Source: Quercus robur
Lineage: Eukaryota; Streptophyta; Magnoliopsida; Fagales; Fagaceae
Assembly: GCF_932294415.1 (NCBI RefSeq)
Contig: NC_065539.1
Coordinates: forward strand, 47,716,501-47,780,500
Reading direction: 5' to 3'
Length of the DNA stretch: 64,000 bases
Shown here: positions 54,982 through 64,000 of the stretch, piece by piece
How positions within the stretch are numbered: the first letter of the stretch is position 1
Layout: every line of letters starts with the position of its first letter
The notes under the pieces: model-generated
The model's input: the letters and a program-made list of their open reading frames with translations, nothing else
Databases searched by the model: none
What the model was told of the DNA's origin: nothing
Made by a program: the position numbers and the translations under genes

Positions 54982-56780
54982 GCAGTGGCAATTTGTGTTC
55001 GCATGTTAGGTTCGTGTCATGTCAACTAATGAGTATTTGACTATATGAGTCAAGACTAACCCGACACATTTGTTATACGGGTCAAGATTTTTCAACTATA
55101 ACATGGCTTGTTTATTAAATGAGTTAGTCGTGTTGACTCATTTATCAAATTTTATTCAAGCGAAAAAAAATACAAATTTTAGTATTATCCAAATTGATCT
55201 AAATTATGAAAAGCCAATTTTTTTTAATATTAAATTCAGAACTAACAAGTAAATGCATCACAAATAATCATTTAAAATTAAGACATATCTCAATACCACA
55301 AATAATCAATCACAACATGCTAAAGAAAATAAATTACAATAACTAATAAGTTTATATAGCTAGGATTTGAAGGGTATATTGGTAAAATGTTATTTAATTA
55401 AACGAGTAAAACGAGTTTCATGTGTTGGACATTGTTGGGGACGTTTTTGCGACAAGGGTTGAAAAAGTGAGAACGGCCCAAATCTCCCCTTGAGTTCTTT
55501 TTAAATGTTTATTTGTGGAGAATCAAGCCCAAAATTCCAAATGTATGATAAACAAAAGGTTAATGATTCTTTGACAATAGAGAATCAAAATGCTACTAAC
55601 AAAAGTGTAAAAAAAGTATAAAAACATAACAGGTTTGAAACTTCGACCCGCAGTTACCCAAAAAAGGAAAATGAAAGAGGTTGTAAGGAAGAGAGAGAAG
55701 GTTCCCTTATACCCATATTTCCACCCCTAAGGTTCAGAATTATGAGAATGTTTCCTGACTCCATGAGTTTTTGCTCTCAAGTTTCAGTTTTATGGGAAAA
55801 ACGTGGTTTAACAGGTCTGAAACTTCGACCCACAGTCACCCAGAAAAGGAAATTGAGGGAGGTTGTAAGTAAGAAAGGGAAGGTTCCCCTATACTTATAT
55901 TTCCACTCCCAAGCTCTGGAATTGTGAGATTGTTGACTGGATGAATGGAGTTTTGCTCTGAAGTTTCAGGTTTGTGGGTAAAACGTGGCTGGCCTTTTTA
56001 TGAGCTGAAGAGAGAGTTTTATATAGAGTTTGGGGTGTTGCTTTTGACTGGTTTTTGAGTAGTGGAAGAGGCTTTTATCCCTTAAGATACCAATTTGGTG
56101 TTTTGGCTTGGGTTGCTTTTGTTTAGGGAAGAGTTTGGTAAGCTTTTTACATATTTGGAAATAAAGGAGGTTTGCTCTAATTGGTTGCCTTTAGTCAGAC
56201 ATTTTAGTTAGACATTTCAGACCATTGGGAGGCTCACCTAAGTGAGGCCTAGCAGATGAAGTTGGCTAATGAGAGCCAACTATGTTTTAAAGGTAAAAGT
56301 GGGTTAGGGTAGAAACTTTAGGCCACAGTCACCCAAAGCATAAAATCTATTTTAGGGTGGAAATTTTGGATACAAGACCTATTCCATGAGCCTGAGGTGC
56401 TACCAGTGTCCCTTTCCCACTTAGTAGCACGCATGGGCTGGGCTCATGCAAAAGGTCCGAAAGGAACCGACCCATACTTTCTAAACCACACATCCTTAAT
56501 TTTCCCCATAAGTCACATGGGTTTGGGCCATGCTTAAAAGAATAAAATATAATATAATACATGAATTGAGCCCACAATAAAGTCGGACTTGGTTGAATCG
56601 GGCTTGTAGAAATGTGTCGCGAAAATGGGTATCAACAGACACTAACCCAATCCGTTTATTAAACGGGTCAGTCGTGTCAACTCGAATATGATACAAACCC
56701 GTTAACCTTCAACCCATAACATGCTAATTTCATGTTGAGTCGTGTTGTGTTCACGGGTAGTGTTAAATTTTGCCATCCCT
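54982..56780. mobile_element. TIR element (hAT-like) split by a solo LTR
   Basis: The left part starts GCAGTGGCAATTTGTGTTCG and the right part ends, read in reverse, AGGGATGGCAAAATTTAACA. Both carry facing GTGTCATGTCA, CGTGTT and ACGGGTCA-type motifs common in a plant hAT-like repeat. The two halves are separated by the solo LTR at 55433-56637. A clean target duplication was not found. Confidence 0.45.
55433..56637 (-). repeat. Solo LTR, minus orientation, of the Ty3/gypsy fossil family
   Basis: On the plus strand the unit starts TGTTGGGGACGTTTTTGCGA and ends GTGTCGCGAAAATGGGTATC AACA. Reversed, these match the ends of the LTR at 24667-25695 (TGTTAATAGTCATTTTCGCG, and TTTGTCGCAAAAATTAC). GACAT and GACAC flank it, a 5-bp duplication with one mismatch. 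No internal element part is present, so it is a solo LTR left by recombination. It holds an internal tandem duplication of about 180 bp (about 55631-55990). Fossil. Confidence 0.75.
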
Positions 56781-57124
56781 AATTTTAAGTTAAAATCGAT
56801 TTTTTTTTTTTTTTGGAGTCATTCTTACTTTCTTAGAATTAAAAAAAAATAAAAATAAGAATAAGAGCGGTTGATTGACATAAAATTGTAGTATTAAATA
56901 AAAAAAAAAAAAAAAGAAAAAGAAAAAAAGAGCGCAGGTTCACAGGAACAAGGCTGGACCGCCGGTCTACCCACACGTATCCCTTGTTTCTTCCCCGCAC
57001 TAAACCCTGGTCGCTCTAACCACATTTGGGCTTTAGCTCTCACTCACAAAACAAAACACACACACCACCGAGTTCACTCTAAACTCAATACAATACCAAG
57101 GCTCAAACTCGGTCCCTCCAAGCC
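56781..57124 (+). promoter_or_regulatory. Promoter and leader of the PPR-like gene
   Basis: A GC-richer leader (about 56935-57124) precedes the start codon. No convincing TATA box was seen. Confidence 0.4.
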
Positions 57125-60100
57125 ATGCAAGTGGTTTCGCAAGCTCGCAGACTCTCTAGGGCTTTCAAATCTCCGATTCTTCTCAACTCGGACCGATTCT
57201 TCGCTCCCGATTTCCGATTCCTTGAATCTCCTCTCACTTCTCTTCAATGTCCAAACCACCACAGCTTCTCCTCTCTAACCCCCTGCTTTTCAGGTACCTT
57301 AACATTTCTTTGCTTTTTAAAATTTTTTTGTTTGGTTGCTTAGAAAGTTGTAGTAAAATGAAATCACGGAAATGAATTTGAAATCCTCGAAAAAAAGTAA
57401 CAGCTTAATCTAGACATTAGTTATTTATTTATTTTTTCTTAATTGGTGCTGAATGTGAACCTTTTTTACATTTATTTCTGGTTAAATTTTGTTTGGTTAC
57501 CGAGAAAGTTATTGAAAAAAGAAAGCACGGAAATGAATTTGAATTTGCTGATAAAGGAACTGAAAAAGCTTAATCTAACTTGGCTGAGTAATTTTTTGTG
57601 CTCAGCAAAATTAAGTAGTGGTTATTGTTCTCTCCGTACAAAAATGAAAAATCTTAAGACTAAAACTTATTTATTTTTCGATTTTCATGCATTTTAACTT
57701 TAATCTTGTTTGGTTGCCGAGAAAACCTAGGAAATGAGAAGAAAAGAAAATTCTGGAAATTGAAAGTTTCAATTGATCAATTATGTATTGAGATATAAAG
57801 GAATTATTTTCTCTGTAACCAGAGAGAGTACATATGATTGGATTGGGATTGGATGAATGATTTTGTGATATGAAGATATTGGAATGTTACACAGGGATGA
57901 TTCAAAGCAATCATTTGCAAGTGGCACAACAGCCGATGTATTTGATGATGTCAAGGGCGTCTTTTGCTTCGGAGGCGAGTACAACCGAAAGAAATCCCAC
58001 AGGTTATTTACTTATGTGTTGGATTTTATTTTTTGAGGTTGTTCTTGAAGCTAGTTTGATGATATTTTGCTTCAAATTTGTTGAATGCAGAGGCTGTGAA
58101 GGAGCTTTATGACAAAATGCTTGATTCTGTGGCTGTTAAAAGAACGATGCCCCCTAATGCTTGGTTGTGGTCGATGCTTGAAAATTGTAAAAACCATGAC
58201 GACATTAAACTTCTATTTGACATTTTAGAGAACCTCCGAAGATTTGTAAGTTTTTGTAGTTTCTAAATTATAACACCTTTTGTAATCTGCAATTTGTCCT
58301 GTAGAATTTTTTTTTGGGGTAAGTTAGATACACTCTCGAAGGATCTTGAACCAAAAACAATCATCCTCCATCCTATTTTTATGGGAGGGGGAAGTTCCGT
58401 TTGAGCTACAGTTTATTGACAGTTTGATCTATAGAGTTAAAATGGTTGATAGCTGACAGTTCAATGCTTTTGGCTGCAGAGGCTTTCAAATCTTCGTATC
58501 CATGACAATTTTAATTGCAATCTGTGCCGAGAAATTGCTAAGACATGTGCTCGTGTAGGGGCCCTTGACTATGGTATGCTTTTGAATTTGTATTCTATGC
58601 TTGAGTTTGACTTCTTTCTATATGTCAACATCCATTCTGCTGATTGCTTTTCTTATTTAAGCTAGTTTGCTTTTCTAGTTGGTTGTTTACACCTAGACTT
58701 TTAGGAATCCATGCATCCCAATTGCTACACTTGCATTGTGTTGTTTGGAACTTTGCGCCTGCAAGGCTTCTTCAATTGCTACTATGTAGTTTATCAAGAT
58801 TGTTTAGTTTAAATGTATGCAGGGAAGAAGGCCTTGTGGAAGCATAATGTGTATGGCTTGACTCCTAGTATTGGATCTGCCCACCATTTACTGGTATTAA
58901 TGACCTTTGACTAAAAATCTTATTTGGAATTCCCTTGTATTAGCATTTGACATGTAATAAATGATTCTTGTAATTCGATGCAGCTGTATGCTAAAAATCA
59001 CAACGATGCTAAACTCATGGTAGAAATAATGAAACTTCTGAAGAGGAATGACTTACCACTGCAACCTGGTACAGCAGATATTGTTTTAAGGTATGTTGGT
59101 TATAACTTACAACTGCTTCCTGCTTTTGCTTTGCTTTCCAGAAAACTCCAAATGCTCCACTTTCTAGGAAATTTGTCAATTCTAAATTTAAGTGATTTCA
59201 ATTTTGAACTTCAGATGATCGGGACTGGGTCCCAAAAGGAAATTCTCCACCAAATTTAGAACTCAAGTTTGTTTCTTGTCCAGTTTTCCTTGGTTCAACT
59301 ATCTAGGTTTTCATGATTGTTGTGGTTACATGCATGTGTTTATATAATTATATGTTTATGATTATGCTAAATAGGTTGGATCATTGTTTGAGTGAAGAGC
59401 CCATATCTAAATTTAAAGTGTGTTTAATTAGATTTGTTAGGATTTAGGACTGAACCTTTGATGTGATGAACTTGTTTAGCATTTAAGGGATTGGAATGCG
59501 GAATGGGTTGTGGGATGGTAATTGTTTAGGGAAAGTGATAAGGGGAATGACTTCTTTGTTGTAGTCATCCTCCAAGAAGAAGAAGACCTCCTTGATTGTT
59601 GCACTTTTCACTTAATTTTGTATACATATTGTATACCTCCTGTGTACATGGGGGGCACATTTCTAGTTGATTAATAAAATTTTTACTTATAAAAAAGAAG
59701 AAGAAGAAGAAGAAGAATAAATGGGGATTAGGAAGAGAGCATAGAAGAGAGTTTGGAAAAATGTATCAACTTTTGTAATGACCTTGAGTACATGGTTGCC
59801 TAGTATTATACTAGGAGATTCCAATGCAATTTTCAAGAAAAAGATAAAGATTCACTCTTTAACTAACTAACAACCTTTGTAATTGACTAACTCTTCTTGG
59901 TTTAGTCTTGCATGAGCTCCCCACAAGCATAGATGTGTTGTTGGGCTGGCTGTTGAGCTAGATGCAGCTTGGGTTCACTACATTTGATCTTTAAATTGAA
60001 CTTGTGCCACTGTCTGTGTTATCAAATTTAAGATGTTAATCCATTGAAAGGCCTTGCCTTAAATGTGTTACATTGTGACTCTGTTTGGCCAAGTCTAATT

Positions 60101-62794
60101 GCTCTGAAAGAAGTGGTCAGTGGAGTTAATTAGTAGTGAAGGAAATTATTTCTTAACGATTTATTCCTAATATTTTTGTGTCTTTTGTTCTTTCTTATTT
60201 TTAATCTATAATTTTATCTTGTCAATTTACTTTGGTGCTGTTTTTAAAATGATTTTGCTAATGTATTTGTTAATCAATTGCAGCATTTGTTACAACACGG
60301 ATAATTGGGAGTTGATGTCCAAGTACTCAAAAAGGTTTGTCAAGGCTGGAGTAAAATTACGACAAACTGCATTTGATGTATGGATGGAATTTGCTGCGAA
60401 AATAGGTCTGTGAAAAGTTTTATGTTCTCCTGTTTCTTTTTTTCCTTTTTGATATTTTGATAGTTATAATGAGAGAGGGGGGAATTTAAACCCTGGGTGT
60501 GAGTGTGTTTCCGTTGGAAACACCAGGCAGTACCGGTTGAGTTACAAGGCTCTTGGCTATGTTCTCCTATTTCATGTACAACATATGTGCTTATGTTTAA
60601 TGTCTGTACTTACTGTCAGATTTTGGATGGTGGTGGTTGTTTTTGGGAGGGGATTGTATGTAGGAATTGAAGTCTAAATTTAGTAAAGTTCCATGGAATA
60701 TGCTGTGTTCTGTTTGCATGAATCATATACTTGCATACTTAGTGTACTTGGCTTGCTGCCTGTTTTGGTACTTTTACACTGAATTTCTCTTGAAATAATA
60801 CTCCCTTTGTCCCAAAATAGGTCTTGCTTTCCTTTTTGGGATTGCCCAAAATGAGCATCTGCTTTCAAAAAGCCAAAGAGTTCACCTTTTAATTTTCCCA
60901 TATTTCTCTTGCCTACTTGTTAAAACAAGCAAGACATAAAAAATACACAATTTTCAACCAAGACACAGTTTTTGTGATGGAGGGAGTATTGATAAGTTAG
61001 TTGAGAAGTTATTTCCTTGCTAAACATCACTTACCATGAGGCAACCCCCTCCCCTCCCACCCCCCCCACAACACCCCCCCCCCCCCCCCAAAAAAAAAAA
61101 AAACAAAGCCCCTCTTTTCAAATAAAAGCAAAAAAAAGTTGATCAGCATGGTGTTATTTTGTAAATAGTAGCATCTCTAGGAGTTGTGTCATTATTTCAA
61201 TAATTATGCTTTCCTTTAGTCCAGAAGATTACTGTGCTATTTGTAGAATTGCGTTAGTAAAGTGTTTCAAGTTATTTATCTGCAGGGGATACTGAGACAC
61301 TATGGAAAATAGAGAAGTTGAGATCTGAGTCAATGAAGCAGCACTCTCTTGTGACTGGTTTTTCATGCGCTAAGGTAATAAATCTTATTATCATCAAGTT
61401 TTATGTCCTGGTTGAGTGTGAAAATTGATTTGGATATAAAAAATGTGTCGTTCCTAAGTTTATTCTGCGCTCTTTATAGTATGCAACTTCTCATAGAAAG
61501 TCCTCAATAAACTCTGAGACATTGCTGTCACTGTAGAAAATAATTTTGACTTTTGTTTATGTTTTCTTTCAGATTTTAATTGTTTTTGGTTAAGAAATTT
61601 GAGCTTGTTTTGAGCAACTCTAGTTAAGGTTTGGTTTGGGTTAAGCTATGGTAGATTTTCAGACACACAGTGTATGGCTAAGCTTGGGTTTATGTCCTTG
61701 CAGGGTTTCATATTAGAACATAAGCCTGAGGATGCTGCTGGCATCATTCAAGTCCTAAATCAGGTACCTAGAATTTTGTGTGCTTGTTAATATTTTCAGA
61801 GAATTCTCCCCCAACACACCCACACACACAAATGAGAGAGTGAGAGAGAGAAATTAAAGAAGAAGGAGAAGAAGAAGCAGAAGGAGAAAAAGAAAGGAAA
61901 AAAAAAGTTGTGGCATAAACTGCTCCAGCTATCTGGAGCAACTATCATACCATTGAAACCACTAAACAATATATTTTAGCTTCCTGCTTGTTATATCCAA
62001 GAGTGATGAATATAAAATTTTGATATATAGTATAACAACCCACATCATGGCTAGTTTTGCTTATGCAGTGCTGATCATATTGATAGCATGCAGAGAGGGA
62101 AAATCTTTCCTAGGTTTTCTGTGAGATGCAGGTTTTGTTTATTCAACATACTAATTAAGGGCTGGGCATAATATAGATTGCATCTTAATGGGACTTTAGC
62201 AAAAAAAAAAAAAAAAAATCTTGAATAAGTAACATGCCATTGATAGTGTTGATCATGCCAAAGCAGGCCCTGGGAGGGGGGAGATCTGGATATGGTCTAG
62301 TGACAAGCAGGGTCCAAATTATTATCCAGTGTAGCTACATCAGTAACATGATTTTTGTTACTTGGGTGAACAGAAAAGATGTTGAGAGTTAAAACATGTT
62401 CTTTTATTTGTTTTTTTTTGTTTGTTTTGTTAAAGCGATTGGTGCTTATGTGTGGCAGACTTTATCTGATGCAAAGAAGTCAGGCATCATGGCTGAACTC
62501 CAAAAGCTGGTAAACGAGTGGCCTTTGGAGGTTATCAAACGCCAAAAAGAAGAGGATAGGAAGGTAATGCTTTTAATAATTGAAGATTTTGAACTTCTAT
62601 GTTTGTTAAATTGTGTGTTTGTCTTAGAAATCTAAGCTTAAGCATTTCTGTCTCTGTTATGTCCCATAACCCAGGCATTAGCTACGTCTTTGAAATCAGA
62701 TATTCCTGCTATGGTTAGTGGTCTATTAGACATGGGCTTAGAGGTGAGTGTAAATGTTGAAGACCTAACCAGTAAAGAAGGTATTCTGTATTGA
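57125..62794 (+). CDS. PPR/TPR-like helical-repeat protein, probably mitochondrial
   Basis: Exons: 57125-57293, 57895-58002, 58091-58245, 58480-58573, 58823-58893, 58984-59090, 60284-60405, 61286-61374, 61704-61763, 62459-62563, 62675-62794. They total 1200 nt, 399 aa. The N-terminus (MQVVSQARRLSRAFKSP, rich in Arg and Ser, no acid residues) looks like a mitochondrial targeting sequence. The body is helical with degenerate 30-35 residue repeats (for example PPNAWLWSMLENCKNHDDIK near 110, NAK-type LYAKNHNDAKLMVEIMKLLK near 200, FVKAGVKLRQTAFDVWMEFA near 255). Such proteins bind RNA or ribosomes in organelles. I do not recognise the precise member. For exon 10 I chose the acceptor at 62458 because it keeps frame; the upstream AAAG at 62435 would not. 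No breaks seen. Confidence 0.85.
58307..58412 (-). mobile_element. tRNA-derived SINE remnant, minus strand, in intron 3 of the PPR-like gene
   Basis: On the minus strand CTGTAGCTCAAACGGAA (box A-like) and TTTTTGGTTCAAGATCC (box B-like) lie in order. A T run at the plus-strand left end (58307-58314) fits a poly-A tail. Confidence 0.5.
59600..59720 (+). mobile_element. 3' end of a plant LINE with AAG tail, in intron 6 of the PPR-like gene
   Basis: TTGTATACCTCCTGTGTACA, then TGATTAATAAAATTTTTACT and TATAAAAA and an (AAG)n run (59695-59717). This has the form of the 3' end shared by plant LINEs. Only the 3' part is recognisable; the rest of the insertion may extend upstream to about 59430. Confidence 0.5.
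60466..60560 (-). mobile_element. tRNA-derived SINE remnant, minus strand, in intron 7 of the PPR-like gene
   Basis: On the minus strand AGCCTTGTAACTCAACCGGT (box A) and CCAGGGTTTAAATTCCCCC (box B-like) lie in order with about 45 bases between. Diverged. Confidence 0.6.
60801..60986. mobile_element. Stowaway MITE (Tc1/mariner), 186 bp
   Basis: CTCCCTTTGTCCCAAAATA at the left faces TTTTTGTGATGGAGGGAG at the right. TA lies directly outside both ends (60799-60800, 60987-60988). The TIR CTCCCTYYGTCCC is the Stowaway signature. Lies in intron 7 of the PPR-like gene. Confidence 0.88.
61061..61103. repeat. Poly-C/poly-A low-complexity tract in intron 7
   Basis: A C-rich run with a long pure C stretch, then a pure A stretch. 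Likely hypervariable and error-prone in assembly. Confidence 0.85.
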
Positions 62795-64000
62795 AGAAAA
62801 TTGGCGCTGAATGTGAAGATCTAAGCTCCTTGCACTCATTGTATCTTGTACCAGAGAGATGACCATGTGTTTCAGCCAATACTGGTTGAGAATGAGCACC
62901 TCAATGATTTCCTCTTTACAAAAGACACTTCTAAAGCCCTCATTCGCATCCTCTGACCAAGACAAAGATCTTTATTCTCTTTTTGGATGTAATTCTTTTG
63001 CGTCTCTACAATTGTTGCCATTCATTTTTCTGTTACATGCTCATGCTGTATATTGTGGATCCGCTGGTAGATTGGTGCGGCATAGTCATAAAATTTTGGT
63101 GAGTTTTGTTGAAAGGAGAAGGATCAGAATATCTGATTTAATAAAACAATCGTTGGGCGTCTGTTTCTAGGAACAGTTTTACACTGATTTCCAATTTCTC
63201 ATAGATAGAGCTTGGTTGCTGTCCCAAATGTACACTGTCCTGTTACAGAGTTGAGCTTAAATTTTGCTTGCCTCTACTAGCACACTAGATTGTTGTAAGT
63301 GCCCTACATGGTATGGCAACATTTTTTCTTTCTCAACCATTCGACTTTCTACTTTTGACATACTATATTAGTAAGATTTTGGTATGTTCTGATTTTAGCT
63401 GGGAAATTGAGTTTAAAACCGCCCTCTCTCTACGTTTGGGTTGGGGCAATTTAAGTAAATCCCTTGTACTCTTACTTCAGTGGGTTTATTTATTTTTTTT
63501 TTTGAATGAGGAAAAAAGGATCTCGTGTGTGTGTTTATTGACCCCGACCTACTTAAACCCTGAAACACATGGCTTGGGACCACTTGGGAAAGTTGGAGCT
63601 ATCACTACACGAATCCCCTCCCAGCCTCTTCACTGGCATTGATCTTAGAGGTATAAAAAATGACATAATTAACTTCATTAATCGTGACAGAAAGTGGTCA
63701 TGTGATAAAATTAGTCCATGTAACCAACTTATTATGAAAATATCTTTTAATAAAACTGTCATTTTAAATTGTGAGAATATCATTTTCAATTAAAATTTAG
63801 TAAAAAAGAAAAAAAAAGAAAAGAAAAAACAACAACAACAACAATAAAAAATTTGGCTTGAAAAGCACAGCACCCCTCTCTTTCTTATTTTCTTTCTCTT
63901 ATGGACTGACCACATTTTTTACTTTTTAGTGAGAAGTAAAAAAGCACACTTCTAGATTCAAGAACGTTGATCAATAAATAACCAAAAGTTGAAGAGAATT
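62795..64000. other. 3' flank of the PPR-like gene and intergenic DNA
   Basis: The first few hundred bases are probably 3' UTR. Short frames in both strands (for example 63313-63642) have no known match and no coding bias. No gene or repeat recognised. Confidence 0.45.

Noticed and set aside
61020-61103. C-rich run as a G-quadruplex or i-motif regulator
   Set aside because: It is a plain homopolymer tract inside an intron, with no spacing pattern beyond low complexity.
63313-63793. Frames near the right edge on both strands
   Set aside because: They overlap each other and have no known match, splice context or codon bias.

Overview
The window is nuclear DNA of a flowering plant. It is AT-rich, genes have many short GT-AG exons, and the intergenic space is filled with plant MITEs, tRNA-derived SINEs and LTR elements. 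The proteins closely resemble eudicot families. The mix of small TIR elements suggests a woody eudicot, perhaps Fagaceae, but that is an inference I cannot test here.

Layout. 1-321 is the 3' end of an unrecognised arginine-rich protein gene on the plus strand. 3371-12177 (minus) is a complete 25-exon ISWI chromatin remodeller of the CHR11/CHR17 type (1071 aa). About 1 kb beyond its start lies a two-exon relic resembling the kinetochore protein SKA1. 13.5-27.7 kb is repeat territory: a PIF/Harbinger-type element, SINE remains, and a broken Ty3/gypsy retrotransposon (16959-25695) with a plant mobile domain (PMD) region on its opposite strand. 27826-29037 is an intronless PRP31-like splicing-factor gene. 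A decayed GT31 galactosyltransferase relic and a hAT element with a nested element follow. 34592-38767 is a complete ten-exon class 3 lipase gene, and 40732-41919 (minus) a three-exon gene for a small, probably myristoylated acidic protein. 42.1-47.8 kb is again dense in mobile DNA. It includes a Pack-MULE (46521-47707, perfect 9-bp target duplication) that carries a piece of an HMG-Y/HMGA AT-hook gene and sits inside a larger TAA-duplicating element. 49139-52587 is a complete twelve-exon MIEL1-type CHY/RING ubiquitin ligase gene (267 aa). 57125-62794 is a complete eleven-exon gene for a PPR/TPR-like protein, probably mitochondrial (399 aa), whose introns hold SINE, LINE and Stowaway insertions.

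I rebuilt five multi-exon genes by eye from splice sites; all five sum to an exact multiple of three and end in a stop, which supports the models. They are independent single-copy style genes (chromatin remodelling, lipid hydrolysis, protein turnover, organelle function and one unknown), and nothing suggests a cluster with a shared task. The most unusual content is mobile: the AT-hook Pack-MULE, the reverse-strand PMD region, a minus-oriented solo LTR of apparently the same family at 55433-56637, and a set of elements sharing TAA/TTA target duplications.
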